Positions 17,192 through 26,875 are shown, counted from the stretch's first letter. The stretch is DNA of 46,434 nt from Bradyrhizobium uaiense (GCF_010811875.1 NZ_VKHP01000041.1:1-46434), one strand, 5' to 3'. The notes: generated from the letters alone by a model not told the origin. Numbers and translations are program-made.

Positions 17192-20100
17192 ATGCTGTCC
17201 TCCGTTTTCGTCGATCGTCCGCGTCTGGCAATAGTGATCGCCGTCGTGACAACGATCGCGGGAATTTTGGCCCTCTTTACCATCCCCATCGCGCAATATC
17301 CGGATATCGTTCCTCCGCAGGTTTCCGTCACGACGTTCTATCCCGGCGCCAATTCCGCAGTTGTCGACGCGACGATCGCCCAGCCGATCGAGGCTCAGGT
17401 CGTGGGCGTCGACAAGATGATCTATATGAAGAGTGTCAGTGGCGACGACGGCAGCTATTCGCTGGTCGTGTCGTTCGAACTCGGAACTGATCCCGACATC
17501 AACACGGTGAACGTCAACAACCGCGTCCAGGTCGCTCTTTCGAGCCTCCCGCCCGAAGCGCAACGCCAGGGCATCGTCGTTAAGAAAAAATCTTCGGCCT
17601 TGCTTGGCGTCGTAGCCGTGTCCTCCCCGAAGCTCACGCATGATGCGCTCTATCTCTCGAACTACGTCACCATCAATCTTCTCGATCAGATCAAGAGCAC
17701 GCCCGGTGTTGGTGACGCCTCGCTGTGGGGTCCACAGGACTACGCCATGCGCGCCTGGGTGGACACCGATCGTTTGACCGGGCTGAACCTGACGACGGGC
17801 GATATCATCAACGCGATCCAGCAACAGAACATTCAGGCGGCCGTGGGGCGGATCGGTGCGCGACCGATCTCAAATGATCAGCGGCTTCAGCTCAATATCC
17901 AGACCAAAGGTCGGCTCACGACACCTGATGAATTCGAGAAGATCGTGATTCGCACCAACGACGATGGCTCGATCCTGAGACTAGGAGATGTCGCAAGGAT
18001 AGAGCTTGGCGCTGCAAATATGGATCGTGAGACACGCTTCAACGGAGTGCCGGCTGCAGCCATCGCGATCTACCAGTCTCCAGGGGCGAATGCAATCAAG
18101 ACGCTCGATGCCGTGAAGGCGCAGCTTACAGAGCTTCAAAAAGACTTTCCGGAAGATCTGACATGGACCGTCACTTACGATCCGACGACTTTCGTCAAGG
18201 ATACGATCCATGAGGTAGTAAAGACGCTCATCGAAGCCTTCGTTCTCGTCGTGATCGTCGTTTACCTTTTTCTTGGCAGCTTTCGCGCTACTCTCATTCC
18301 GACCTTGGCCGTTCCGGTCAGCTTGATCGGAACCTTCATCGTGATGCTTGCGGTCGGCTATTCCGCCAATACCGTGTCCCTGCTCGCAATTGTGCTCTCG
18401 ATCGGCATCGTCGTCGATGATGCTATCGTCGTGGTCGAAAATGTCGAGCGGGTGATGGAAGAGCATCCGGAGCTTTCGCCCGCGGACGCGACCAAGCAGG
18501 CGATGAGCGAAATAACGGCTCCAATTATCGCGATCACGCTGGTGCTGCTGTCGGTTTTCGTTCCAGTCGCATTCATTCCCGGAATCTCCGGTGAGCTGTT
18601 CCGGCAATTTGCCGTCGCCGTTGCCGTCTCGATGTTCTTGTCGGCGATCAACGCGCTCACGCTCTCTCCGGCGCTATGCGGGGTGCTGCTGCGTCCACAC
18701 CACGGTCCACGCCGCGGCCCCATTGGATACGTTATGCGGTCCATCGACTACGTGCGCGACGCCTATGGTGCGGCGGTCGCGCGCCTGGTGCGCATATCCG
18801 TGATCGGGATTGTGATGGTCGCGATTTCCGGCGCAGGTATACTTGCGCTGGAAAGGATCACGCCAACGGGCTTCTTGCCGGAAGACGATCAGGGCGGTCT
18901 GTTCGTGGTCGTTCAATTGCCGGGTGGGGCTTCGGTCGCAAGGACGGCGGAAATCGTCCACGGCGCAGAGGCAATTCTACGCGAGGACCCGGCGGTCGAA
19001 GACATCACATCCGTAATCGGCCTGAACTTTATCGATAGCTATTCGCAGCCGAACTCGGCATTCATCGTCGTTACCCTCAAGCCGTTCGAGCAACGCAAGG
19101 ATAAGTCGCTTGGCGTACGCCAAATGATCGCGCGTCTGGTCCCGAAGTTCCGAAGCGTGCAAGGCGGTTCGATCGTGCCCATCCTGCCCCCGCCGATTCT
19201 TGGTCTCGGTAGCGGCGGCGGCTTCACCTATGTGCTGCGGGATCTCCGAGGTGGTGATCCAAAGGATATGGCACAGGTCGTGCGCGGCCTTACGGTCGCT
19301 GCGAACCAGGATACGAAGCTCAACAACGTGTTCACAACCTTTTCCGCCACGAATCCATCCGTCTATCTCGATATAGACCGGGACAAGGTCCAGATCCTCG
19401 GCCTCAAGCTGAGCGATGTATTCCAGGCACTGCAGGCTTCGTTGGGCGGTTACTTCGTCAACAACATGAACCTGTTCGGCCGAACATGGCAGGTGCAGGT
19501 CCAGGCCGACGCATCGGACCGAGCCAGGGTGGAGGATATTTTCCGGATCAATGTGAGGGACAAGGACGGCAACATGATCCCGCTGCGCAGCCTGGCGGAG
19601 GTCAAGGTCGTTGTCGGGCCGCCGGCGTTGATCCGCTACAACAACCGCAGGGCGGTCACGGTACAGGGCAGCCCGGCTGCGGGTGTTTCTTCGGGACAAG
19701 CGCTGAACGCGATGCAGGAAGTCGCTGCAAAGACATTGCCTGCGGGTTATGCGGGAGAATGGACTGACACCGCCTTCCAGGAGAAACGCGCCGAAGGCAA
19801 GACGGGCATCATTCTCGGCTTCGCACTTCTGTTCGCTTATCTCTTCCTAGTGGCGCTTTATGAAAGCTGGACCATTCCGGTGCCCGTCCTGCTCTCGGTC
19901 GCGGTCGGAATTCTCGGATCATTCGGCGCCATCGTACTGACGGGGCTGACGCTTGATCTGTACGGCCAGATCGGCACGGTCGTGCTCATCGGGCTTGCGG
20001 CAAAGAACGGCATCTTGATCGTGGAATTTGCCAAGGAGAAGCGGGAACAGGGAGTGCCCCTGCTCGAAGCCGCAGCCGAAGGTGCACGCCTGCGCTTCCG

Positions 20101-20341
20101 CCCGGTGATGATGACGTCATTCGCTTTCATCCTCGGGCTTCTACCGCTAGTCATAGCGTCGGGTGCCTCGGAACTAGCCCGGCGCGGCGTCGGAACGCCG
20201 GTGTTCGGCGGCATGATCCTGGCCTCGTTCATCGGCATCTTCGCGATCCCGCCACTTTACGTGATGTTCCAGGCCATTCGCGAGCGGCTGCGGCCTGGGG
20301 CCCGCCCGGCGAAAGAGCAGGTGATAAGCTCCAAGCCTTAA
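17192..20341 (+). CDS. RND multidrug efflux permease (AcrB/MexB, HAE1 type)
   Basis: A proton-driven inner-membrane exporter of 1049 residues, the normal length for the hydrophobe/amphiphile exporter (HAE1) group. The start [19 protein letters not shown] and the large periplasmic loops are typical. The proton-relay pair lies in TM4 ([14 protein letters not shown], Asp409 and Asp410) and the matching lysine in TM10 ([13 protein letters not shown], Lys938). So the transport machinery is intact. The C-terminal segment [19 protein letters not shown] is conserved. It is two bases from the adaptor. Codons in this operon use A/T third bases more often than neighbours do, which hints at acquisition. 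Its TAA overlaps the TAA of the convergent HxlR gene. Confidence 0.95.
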   Translation: MLSSVFVDRPRLAIVIAVVTTIAGILALFTIPIAQYPDIVPPQVSVTTFYPGANSAVVDATIAQPIEAQVVGVDKMIYMKSVSGDDGSYSLVVSFELGTDPDINTVNVNNRVQVALSSLPPEAQRQGIVVKKKSSALLGVVAVSSPKLTHDALYLSNYVTINLLDQIKSTPGVGDASLWGPQDYAMRAWVDTDRLTGLNLTTGDIINAIQQQNIQAAVGRIGARPISNDQRLQLNIQTKGRLTTPDEFEKIVIRTNDDGSILRLGDVARIELGAANMDRETRFNGVPAAAIAIYQSPGANAIKTLDAVKAQLTELQKDFPEDLTWTVTYDPTTFVKDTIHEVVKTLIEAFVLVVIVVYLFLGSFRATLIPTLAVPVSLIGTFIVMLAVGYSANTVSLLAIVLSIGIVVDDAIVVVENVERVMEEHPELSPADATKQAMSEITAPIIAITLVLLSVFVPVAFIPGISGELFRQFAVAVAVSMFLSAINALTLSPALCGVLLRPHHGPRRGPIGYVMRSIDYVRDAYGAAVARLVRISVIGIVMVAISGAGILALERITPTGFLPEDDQGGLFVVVQLPGGASVARTAEIVHGAEAILREDPAVEDITSVIGLNFIDSYSQPNSAFIVVTLKPFEQRKDKSLGVRQMIARLVPKFRSVQGGSIVPILPPPILGLGSGGGFTYVLRDLRGGDPKDMAQVVRGLTVAANQDTKLNNVFTTFSATNPSVYLDIDRDKVQILGLKLSDVFQALQASLGGYFVNNMNLFGRTWQVQVQADASDRARVEDIFRINVRDKDGNMIPLRSLAEVKVVVGPPALIRYNNRRAVTVQGSPAAGVSSGQALNAMQEVAAKTLPAGYAGEWTDTAFQEKRAEGKTGIILGFALLFAYLFLVALYESWTIPVPVLLSVAVGILGSFGAIVLTGLTLDLYGQIGTVVLIGLAAKNGILIVEFAKEKREQGVPLLEAAAEGARLRFRPVMMTSFAFILGLLPLVIASGASELARRGVGTPVFGGMILASFIGIFAIPPLYVMFQAIRERLRPGARPAKEQVISSKP

Positions 20342-20685
20342 TCCGCCTCCGCGCTGAGAAAGCGGACACCGAACGTATCGGCATTGGCCTCGCCCCAATC
20401 GTAGAGCGCCTGCAGCATCGGCTTCAGCATCTCGCCGCGCTTCGTCAGGCAGTAGCGCGAGGAGCCGCCGCCGCGTTCCTGCTTGACGAAACCCGAATTG
20501 CAGAGATCGCGCAGGCGCTCGGTCAACACCTTGTCGCTGAGCTGCGGAATGTCGTGACGCAATTCGCCGTAGCGCATCGGCCGCACCTTCAGCCGGCTCA
20601 GGATCACGGTCTTCCATTTGCCGCTGAGCTGATCGATCGAGAACTCGACCGGGCAACCATATTTGCGCTTGGTCTTGCGGATCAT
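20338..20685 (-). CDS. HxlR-family winged-helix regulator
   Basis: A 115-residue MarR/HxlR-type repressor or activator. The signature [20 protein letters not shown] with its N-terminal cysteine (Cys11), then [20 protein letters not shown] (recognition helix) and the wing [13 protein letters not shown] are complete. HxlR proteins often answer electrophiles or disulfide stress through that cysteine. The start has GGGAGAG six bases upstream. It ends in a shared four-base overlap with the RND permease and is divergent from the CDGSH/globin fusion gene (105-base gap). Either could be its target. Confidence 0.9.
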   Translation of the reverse strand: MIRKTKRKYGCPVEFSIDQLSGKWKTVILSRLKVRPMRYGELRHDIPQLSDKVLTERLRDLCNSGFVKQERGGGSSRYCLTKRGEMLKPMLQALYDWGEANADTFGVRFLSAEAD

Positions 20686-20790
20686 CGCAACTCTCCCGCG
20701 GCACTTTCCATCTGGTTCGTTGAGCGCCGCCGTCGATCCATCTAAGCACGCTTCGCACGGGTTGGGCGAGTTCAGGGATCACTGCACGGC

Positions 20791-22239
20791 ATGACAGACG
20801 ACAATTCCGTCCGAGGTGCGAGCGACAAGCAACATCAGCGCAAGCGCATTGTCGTCAGACGCAATGGGCCTTACGAACCCGAGCCCGGCATTGCGATCGT
20901 CGATCATCTGGGCGTACCGATCGCGGCCGAGGCGCCGGTGCGGCTGTGCCGCTGCGGACAATCGCAGACAAAGCCGTTCTGCGACGACAGCCATGTTGCG
21001 CGCGGCTTTGCCGACGGCAAGGATTCGCGGCGCGTGCCGGACAAGCTGGACGTCTATGCAGGGCAACAGGCCTATGTGTTCGACAATCGCGGCACCTGCG
21101 CACATTCCGGCTTCTGCACCGATCGGCTCAACTCCGTGTTCCATCTCGGCGAGGAGCCGTTCGTCGCGCCGAGCGGCGCACGTCTCGACGACCTCGTCAA
21201 CGCGGTGCGCAGATGTCCATCCGGCGCGCTCGGCATCGGCATTGGCCCCGAGCGCAATACCGACTTGTCCGACGTCAGCCGGCCGCCGCAGATCGAAGTG
21301 TCGAAGGACGGGCCCTATCGCGTCACCGGCGATGTGGTGCTGGTCGACGAGGATGGCGCGCCGATCGCACAGAACGCCGGCGCGTCGCAGGAGCACGTCA
21401 GCCTGTGCCGCTGCGGCTCGTCGCTGAACAAGCCGTTCTGCAGCGGCATGCACTGCAACGTCGGCTTTCGCGACCCGGTCACCGATCCCTTGCGCGAGCC
21501 GACGCTGTTCGAATGGGCCGGCGGTTATCCGGCGCTGCTCGACATGACGCGCATCTTCTACAGCCGCTACGTGCCGGAAGATCCGCTGCTCGGCCCGCTG
21601 TTCGCCGAGATGTCGCCGGACCATCCGGAACGGGTGGCGGCCTGGCTCAGCGAAGTGTTCGGCGGCCCGAGATTCTACACCGAACGCTATGGCGGCTATC
21701 GGCGGATGGTGTCGCAGCATATCGGCAAGGAGATCCGGCCGGGGCAACGCGCGCTGTGGGCCACCTATATGGTGCAGAGCACCGACGATGCCGGGCTGCC
21801 ATCCGATCCGGAATTCCGCGCCGCCTTCGTCGCCTATATCGAATGGGGCTCGCGGATCGCGGTGGAGAATTCCGGCCCTGACGCGAAGCCGCCGCCGAAC
21901 ATGCCGGTGCCGCGCTGGTGGTGGGTCTGCAACGCGACGCCGGCTGCGCGGCCGTCCGCCGGCGCAGGCAATGCGCAAGCCGCGAACGAGGTCAGCGTGG
22001 CGCTGCCCAGCCCTGACGAGGCCGTGCAGTTCGAACGGCACATTCGACCGCTGTTCCGGCCGATGGACCGCAACTCGATGCTGTTCGCCTTCGACCTCTG
22101 GAAGGAGGAGGATGTTGCCAGGCATGGCCGGCAGATTCTGGCGCGGCTCGAGGCCGGCACCATGCCGTGTGACGGCGCCTGGCCGACTGAGCGGATCGCG
22201 CTGTTCGCGCGCTGGGCGAATGCCGGATCGAATTCCTGA
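20791..22239 (+). CDS. CDGSH/ferredoxin-like/truncated-globin fusion protein
   Basis: A 482-residue cytosolic fusion with at least five parts. (a) A CDGSH iron-sulfur site: Cys53, Cys55, Cys64, His68 (CRCGQSQTKPFCDDSH). (b) A Fer4_19-like segment with Cys103, Cys109 and Cys142 (RRCPSGAL). (c) A second CDGSH site: Cys206, Cys208, Cys217, His221. (d) A group II truncated-hemoglobin-like domain at about 238-360, proximal His probably His310 (YRRMVSQHIGKEI). (e) A C-terminal segment (about 410-480) that resembles the end of cytochrome-like domains but lacks CXXCH. It probably binds [2Fe-2S] clusters and heme and may sense or convert NO, oxygen or redox state. The start is ATG 20791 (no clear ribosome site). 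It stands alone, divergent from HxlR. Confidence 0.82.
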   Translation: MTDDNSVRGASDKQHQRKRIVVRRNGPYEPEPGIAIVDHLGVPIAAEAPVRLCRCGQSQTKPFCDDSHVARGFADGKDSRRVPDKLDVYAGQQAYVFDNRGTCAHSGFCTDRLNSVFHLGEEPFVAPSGARLDDLVNAVRRCPSGALGIGIGPERNTDLSDVSRPPQIEVSKDGPYRVTGDVVLVDEDGAPIAQNAGASQEHVSLCRCGSSLNKPFCSGMHCNVGFRDPVTDPLREPTLFEWAGGYPALLDMTRIFYSRYVPEDPLLGPLFAEMSPDHPERVAAWLSEVFGGPRFYTERYGGYRRMVSQHIGKEIRPGQRALWATYMVQSTDDAGLPSDPEFRAAFVAYIEWGSRIAVENSGPDAKPPPNMPVPRWWWVCNATPAARPSAGAGNAQAANEVSVALPSPDEAVQFERHIRPLFRPMDRNSMLFAFDLWKEEDVARHGRQILARLEAGTMPCDGAWPTERIALFARWANAGSNS

Positions 22240-22267
22240 AAATTGTGATTGCGTCGAGGCAATCTCC

Positions 22268-22402
22268 GCTGTCGTCCCTGCGAAAGCAGGGACCCATAAC
22301 CACCGCTCCAAATCGTTGAGTGCGCTGGGGCCACAATGTGCTTCACGGCTGATTTCCGTGGTTATGGGTCCCGGATCGCGCTTCGCTTGTCCGGGACGAC
22401 AC
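22268..22402. repeat. Intergenic palindromic repeat pair
   Basis: The left element GTCGTCCCTGCGAAAGCAGG and the right element GGTTATGGGTCCCGGATCGC, ending in GTCCGGGACGACAC, are inverted relatives sharing GGGACCCATAACCACC and its complement. It is the same family as 6870-7000. It lies between the fusion gene and ridA. There is no coding signal. Confidence 0.75.
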
Positions 22403-22528
22403 TGTGTTCGTGGTCGCCGCGATTTCGGTGCAACTTAAGCGATTTCCTTCAGCCGCGTTGCAAAATGCGCAGTGGCGCGGACCGGTCTGGCACGCTAGAC
22501 AGTGCCCGCCATTCAAGTGGAGACCCAA

Positions 22529-22879
22529 ATGAGCATTCAGCGTTTCGAAACCGGCCCGCGCATGAGCCAGGCCGTCGTGCACGGCAACACCGTCTATCTC
22601 GCCGGCGTCGTCGCCGGCAAGGCCGCGGGCGGCAGCGTCACCGACCAGACCAAGGACATCCTGTCGATCATCGACGGCCACCTCGCCAAGGCCGGCACCG
22701 ACAAGTCGAAGCTGCTCAGCGCGACCATCTACATCACCGATATGAAGACGTTCCCCGAAATGAACGCGGCGTGGGACGCCTGGGTCTCGGAGGGTAACAC
22801 CCCGGCCCGCGCCACCGTCGAGGCCAAGCTCGCGGCGCCGCAGTACAATGTCGAGATCATGGTCGTCGCGGCGAAGTAA
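22529..22879 (+). CDS. RidA/YjgF-family enamine/imine deaminase
   Basis: A 116-residue small protein of the RidA (YjgF/YER057c/UK114) family, which forms trimers and hydrolyses reactive 2-aminoacrylate and other enamines to protect PLP enzymes. The N-terminal RMSQAVVHGNTVYLAG, the TIYITDMKTFPEMNAAW segment and the PARATVEAK end (Arg in the substrate site) match. The start ATG 22529 has GGAG six bases before it; the longer GTG start at 22502 does not. A terminator at 22911-22953 follows. Confidence 0.9.
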   Translation: MSIQRFETGPRMSQAVVHGNTVYLAGVVAGKAAGGSVTDQTKDILSIIDGHLAKAGTDKSKLLSATIYITDMKTFPEMNAAWDAWVSEGNTPARATVEAKLAAPQYNVEIMVVAAK

Positions 22880-22910
22880 GCACGACGCAGGTCATCGCAA
22901 GGATATCGGA

Positions 22911-22953
22911 TGCCCCGGATTGCAAAATTGCAATTCGGGGCATTTTCATTTTT
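22911..22953. terminator. Intrinsic terminator (bidirectional) between ridA and the PHA-synthase-like gene
   Basis: TGCCCCGGATTGCAA and TTGCAATTCGGGGCA form a 15-base stem with one mismatch and an AA loop, followed by TTTTCATTTTT on the plus strand. It lies 31 bases after ridA and four bases from the end of the convergent gene. Confidence 0.85.
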
Positions 22954-22956
22954 CAC

Positions 22957-24105
22957 TCACGCGCTGATCCGCGATCGCTCGCTCGCGGTCTCACCGAGAT
23001 CGGACTGCAGCCAGCGGGCAATCCGGCGCCACGGACCGGCCAGAGCCCTGCAGCCCATGAACAGGCCGAGATGACTACACGGCTCGGTGTCGCATTGCAG
23101 CCACGCGGGCCGCGTGCCCAACAGCCGCAACGTCGCAAATGCCTGATCGGCCGGAACGACGATGTCGTTCTCCGCCGCGAGCAGGAAGACGGGCAGCTTC
23201 ACCGCAGCAAGATCAACCTTGCTGCCAAGCGCGACAAAGTCTCCAGCCGCAATCCGGTTCTGGCGAAAGATCCAGTCGGTCACTTCGAGATAGTAGGTGC
23301 CCGGCAAATCAAGCGTCTCGCTGTTCCAGCACGTGAAGCGGTCGAGCAGGACCCGCGCATCCTCCGACTTGCCGTCGAGGGGCCCCTGCAGCGCCGCCTC
23401 CACGTCAAGCAGGCTGAACGGAATGCTCCAGAGCTGCAGCATGTGCTTGCCGCTGACTATCCCTTCTCCCTGCCGCACCATTGCCTCGAAGCCTTGCTGC
23501 GGGAGCGAGGCGACCATCCTGGAAAGCTCCGACGGCACCGACACGTCGACCGGACTGCCCGCAAGCACCAGCCGCCGCACCTTGTCGGGAAAGCGCGCCG
23601 CATAGAGCAACGACAGCCAGCCGCCCTGACAGAGACCGGCAAGGTCGACCGGCGGCCCGATCGTGTCGACGGCCACGTTGAGATCGGACAGAAAGGTGTC
23701 GATCGAGAAATATCGCATCTCGGGTGCCGCCGAGCGCCAATCCGTGAGATAGAGACGCGCAACGCCGGCCTTCTGCAACGCCTCCATCAGGCTGTGGCCG
23801 GGGGCGATATCCGCAATCTGCGCGCGATGCAGCGCATAGGGCGCGCAGACCAGCAGCGGAGGGCCTTCGGGAGCTCTTGAGAAATCCAGCAGGCACATCG
23901 ACGGCAGTTGAAGCGCGACCGAATGACCCGTCGTCCAGGGCAGCGCCGCCACTTCGCCCGACGAATCTGTCGGCTCGGGCGCACGATTGGGGTACCACTG
24001 CGAGTAGATGTCCAGCGCCAATCGCGCGGCTTCAAACGGCCATAACCAGGCGTCCTGCGCCCAGGTGCTCGCACTTCGATCCGATGGATCCGTCTTGTCG
24101 GGCAA
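22957..24105 (-). CDS. PHA-synthase-like alpha/beta hydrolase
   Basis: A polyhydroxyalkanoate-synthase-like alpha/beta-hydrolase protein of about 382 residues. The nucleophile elbow is GLCQGG, the Cys form typical of PhaC (Cys159 from the TTG at 24105). The aspartate lies in AAENDIVVP and the histidine in CSHLGLFMG, so the Cys-Asp-His triad is present. It is shorter than full PhaC (about 560-600), as for PhaC-like or depolymerase-type proteins. No ATG fits. The frame is open to a TTG at 24174, but that codon is the last triplet of an FNR box, so a TTG at 24105 is more likely. It stands alone, so its role in polymer metabolism is inferred. Confidence 0.75.
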   Translation of the reverse strand: MPDKTDPSDRSASTWAQDAWLWPFEAARLALDIYSQWYPNRAPEPTDSSGEVAALPWTTGHSVALQLPSMCLLDFSRAPEGPPLLVCAPYALHRAQIADIAPGHSLMEALQKAGVARLYLTDWRSAAPEMRYFSIDTFLSDLNVAVDTIGPPVDLAGLCQGGWLSLLYAARFPDKVRRLVLAGSPVDVSVPSELSRMVASLPQQGFEAMVRQGEGIVSGKHMLQLWSIPFSLLDVEAALQGPLDGKSEDARVLLDRFTCWNSETLDLPGTYYLEVTDWIFRQNRIAAGDFVALGSKVDLAAVKLPVFLLAAENDIVVPADQAFATLRLLGTRPAWLQCDTEPCSHLGLFMGCRALAGPWRRIARWLQSDLGETASERSRISA

Positions 24106-24160
24106 GCTCGTACACCGATTGATCGCTAGCGGGATAGTTTGGCCAACGCGGGTCAAAACC

Positions 24161-24174
24161 TTGACCCTGATCAA
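24161..24174 (-). promoter_or_regulatory. FNR/FixK-type box upstream of the PHA-synthase-like gene
   Basis: TTGATCAGGGTCAA on the minus strand has one mismatch to TTGAT-N4-ATCAA. If it sits at -41.5, transcription would start near 24126, and an AAACTAT-like -10 element lies where one is expected. This predicts a short leader before the TTG at 24105. Confidence 0.65.
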
Positions 24175-24302
24175 GAACCGACAAATTCAGCCTGGATCAG
24201 TTTACGCCAAACCCGCTTGGACGGCAGCCACGCCGGGACGTCACGATCTCGCGATCCCGGCGCGGCTTGCTGTCAAGCAGCCACAGCCGTCGTTTGAGCG
24301 GA

Positions 24303-25382
24303 CTAGGCGGCGCGTGCCGTGCCCTTCTCCGCCTCGAGCCGGCGCGCGAACAGCCAGCGGAAATAGGTCAGCGGCGCATCGGCGCCGATCGCAAGCAGCT
24401 GATAATCCGGATCGGCATCGAGCACCTTCTGCTGCGCCTCGATGAAGTCCTTGTCCTCGTTGAAGGCTTCCTCGAGGGAATGCCGCAGCGACAGCGAAAT
24501 GTTCGGATTGCCGGTGTCGAAATCGTGCAAATAGTTCCAGAAGAAGTGCGTCGACGAGCGCGTCTCCGGCGTCATGAACTGCGCATTGCGGTATTGCCGG
24601 GTGCCCGGAACCTGAACGCCCTTCTCCGCGCCCTGCCCGGCCGGCGCAAACATCGTATCGAGCGTGAAGATGCCCGGCACGATCATGCGGCCGACATTGC
24701 GGCGATCGACCATATCGGCTTTGTTCGGGATCACCTTCTTGTGGTAGGGCGGCGCATCGGCGCCCATGTGCCAGCGCTCGACGCGGAAACCGTCGTCCAG
24801 CTTCTCGATCGCGACCGGCTTGGTCTTGTAGGCGTATTCCTCGGAACCGCCGAGCGTGTTGGTGTGCACGAAGGCGAGATGCGCGAAGTCGCTGAGGTTG
24901 TCGACGATCAGGAGCCAGTTGGCCTTGTAGTGCATGTAGCCCGGCAGGCCCCGCCATTTGGGATCTTCGAGCGGCGGATAGTCGAGGATCAGCTTCGGGT
25001 CGGCCTTTTCGGGATCGCCGGTCCAGATGAAGATCATGTTGTAGCGTTCGACCACGGGATAGCTGCGCACGCCGAGCTTGGCGGGGATCGCGTCCTGACC
25101 GGGAATCTGGATGCACTTGCCGTCGGCCGCGAACTTCATGCCGTGATACATGCAGCGGATGTCGTCGCCCTCGACGCGCCCCATCGAGAGCGGTGCGGCG
25201 CGATGGCAGCAGCGATCGTCGAGCGCGACCACCTTTCCGCTGGCGCCGCGATAGATCACGATCGGCCGCTCCAGAATGGTGCGCGCCAGCTTCTTGCCGT
25301 CGATCAGCTCGTGGTTCAGCGCCGCCACATACCAGGCGTTGCGCAGGAAAATTCCGTCGTCGTCAGCCAAGTGAACTGCCAT
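24303..25382 (-). CDS. Rieske non-heme iron oxygenase, alpha subunit
   Basis: An aromatic ring-hydroxylating or O-demethylating dioxygenase of the VanA-like group, 359 residues. The Rieske [2Fe-2S] site has Cys58, His60, Cys77 and His80 (DDRCCHRAAP and DIRCMYHGMKF). The mononuclear iron site is in NLSDFAHLAFVH, with Asp165, His168 and His173. Both metal sites are complete. ATG 25382 was chosen for GGGAGGGTGAC directly upstream. No reductase or ferredoxin gene is adjacent, so the electron donor is elsewhere. It is divergent from a LysR gene that is its likely regulator. Confidence 0.92.
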   Translation of the reverse strand: MAVHLADDDGIFLRNAWYVAALNHELIDGKKLARTILERPIVIYRGASGKVVALDDRCCHRAAPLSMGRVEGDDIRCMYHGMKFAADGKCIQIPGQDAIPAKLGVRSYPVVERYNMIFIWTGDPEKADPKLILDYPPLEDPKWRGLPGYMHYKANWLLIVDNLSDFAHLAFVHTNTLGGSEEYAYKTKPVAIEKLDDGFRVERWHMGADAPPYHKKVIPNKADMVDRRNVGRMIVPGIFTLDTMFAPAGQGAEKGVQVPGTRQYRNAQFMTPETRSSTHFFWNYLHDFDTGNPNISLSLRHSLEEAFNEDKDFIEAQQKVLDADPDYQLLAIGADAPLTYFRWLFARRLEAEKGTARAA

Positions 25383-25424
25383 GTCACCCTCCCGATGCAA
25401 TGTTGCTTGCAATCAGGTTAGGTG

Positions 25425-25441
25425 ATCCCGGCCATCGGGAT
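25425..25441. promoter_or_regulatory. Inverted repeat in the oxygenase/LysR intergenic region
   Basis: ATCCCG-GCCAT-CGGGAT is a perfect six-base dyad 43 bases upstream of the oxygenase start and 48 before the LysR start. It is a likely binding site for the LysR protein, though the T-N11-A spacing of classic LysR boxes is not exact here (T-N13-A). Confidence 0.5.
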
Positions 25442-25488
25442 AATCCGATTTGGCTGGACACACTGTACCGGTGGATGGACAATCGGCC

Positions 25489-26397
25489 ATGGAGTGGCGC
25501 GACTGGGAGCTGTTTTGCGAGGTTGTCGAGCATGGCGGCTTCACTGCGGCCGCGCGCGTGCTCGGACATCCCAAATCGAGCCTCAGTGCTGCGGTGCAAC
25601 GCCTCGAGGCCAATCTCGGGCTGCGGCTGATCGAACGGACCACGCGGCACCTTCGGCTGACCGATTCCGGCGAGACCATCTACCGCAAGGTGCGCCCGCT
25701 GTTCGCGGCACTGCACGACACCCATAGCGAGGCGCTGGCGATGTCGAGCGCGGTCGCGGGCACCCTGCGCATCAAGGCGCCGTACGAATTCGGCGCGCAT
25801 CACGCGGGGCCGGTCGCCTGCGCGGTGATGGGCCGCTATCCGGAGCTCGCGATCCGGATCGATGTCGAGCACGACATCGTCAACCCGATCGCCGAGAACT
25901 ACGACATCGTATTCGCGATGCTGGAGGCGCCGCTGCCGTCGGCCGGCATCGTGATCCGCCGCGTCTTCACCCTCGAGCGCGGCCTGTTCGCGGCACCGGC
26001 GCTGCTGGAGAAATTCGGCGAGCCGCGCACGCTGGACGAGTTGAGACAGCTGCCGCTGCTGACCGGCCCCAGCGATCCGCCATGGGCGATCACCGCGCCC
26101 GGCGGCGCGGTCGAGCACCTTGCGGTGGATCGCGCCCGCCTCACCAGCTCGAATGCCCATGTCCGTTTGCAGGCGGCGCTCGCCGGCCACGGCGTGCTGC
26201 GGGTCACCGCGAGCTACACCCGCGCCGCGGTCGCGGCCGGCGAGTTGCGGCGGCTGTTGCCGGACCATGCCTGCGAGCCGCTCAACGTGCACGCGCTGCT
26301 GCCCGCGCGTCAATTCGTCCCGGCCAAGGTGCGCTGCTTCCTCGACGCGATGGAGGCGCACGCGCGCGGCGACCCGGAGGCCTATATCAGGCCGTAG
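25489..26397 (+). CDS. LysR-family transcriptional regulator
   Basis: A 302-residue regulator with an N-terminal winged helix (FCEVVEHGGFTAAARVLGHP and LSAAVQRLEANLGLRLIERT) and a two-lobed effector domain from about residue 90. ATG 25489 begins with MEWRDWELF, the normal LysR N-terminus; the frame is open to a TTG at 25450. It is divergent from the Rieske oxygenase, so it probably controls it in response to its substrate. The effector is unknown. Confidence 0.9.
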   Translation: MEWRDWELFCEVVEHGGFTAAARVLGHPKSSLSAAVQRLEANLGLRLIERTTRHLRLTDSGETIYRKVRPLFAALHDTHSEALAMSSAVAGTLRIKAPYEFGAHHAGPVACAVMGRYPELAIRIDVEHDIVNPIAENYDIVFAMLEAPLPSAGIVIRRVFTLERGLFAAPALLEKFGEPRTLDELRQLPLLTGPSDPPWAITAPGGAVEHLAVDRARLTSSNAHVRLQAALAGHGVLRVTASYTRAAVAAGELRRLLPDHACEPLNVHALLPARQFVPAKVRCFLDAMEAHARGDPEAYIRP

Positions 26398-26506
26398 CCG
26401 GCGGCACCGTTCCGCACACGATGACGTCAGAGGTAATCGATCGGCGCAAGCAAACCTTCGATAGTCCGGACAGCCGCACAGTCCGGCAGATCAGAAGGAG
26501 AGCACC

Positions 26507-26869
26507 ATGACCGATCACGCCACCATCGCCCGCCGTTATATCGAGCTCTGGAACGAGCGGACGCCGAGCCGGCGCCGCGAGATGCTGAGCGAGAACTGGA
26601 CTGCCGACGCACGCTATATCGATCCGATGATGAGCGGCGACGGCCACGAGGGGGTCGACGCGCTGATCGCGGGCGTGCAGCAGAAGTTTCCGGACTTCTC
26701 GTTCAAGCTGATCGGCGAGCCGAACGGCTTCGGCGACCATGTCCGCTTCTCCTGGGGCCTCGGGCCCGACGGCGTCGACAGCCCGATCAAGGGCACCGAC
26801 TTCGCCATGCTGAAGGACGGCCGGATCAGGAGCATCACCGGCTTCCTCGACCAAGTGCCGGGCGCTTAA
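26507..26869 (+). CDS. NTF2-like (SnoaL-type) protein
   Basis: A 120-residue cone-fold protein related to SnoaL-like cyclases and ketosteroid isomerase. It starts with TIARRYIELWNERTPSRRRE, then YIDPMMSGDGHEGVDALI and FSWGLGPDG. It has GGAGAGCACC before the ATG. Enzymes of this fold are very diverse, so the substrate is open. It is 109 bases downstream of the LysR gene and could be part of the same oxygenase-linked pathway. Confidence 0.85.
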   Translation: MTDHATIARRYIELWNERTPSRRREMLSENWTADARYIDPMMSGDGHEGVDALIAGVQQKFPDFSFKLIGEPNGFGDHVRFSWGLGPDGVDSPIKGTDFAMLKDGRIRSITGFLDQVPGA

Positions 26870-26875
26870 CCAGTT

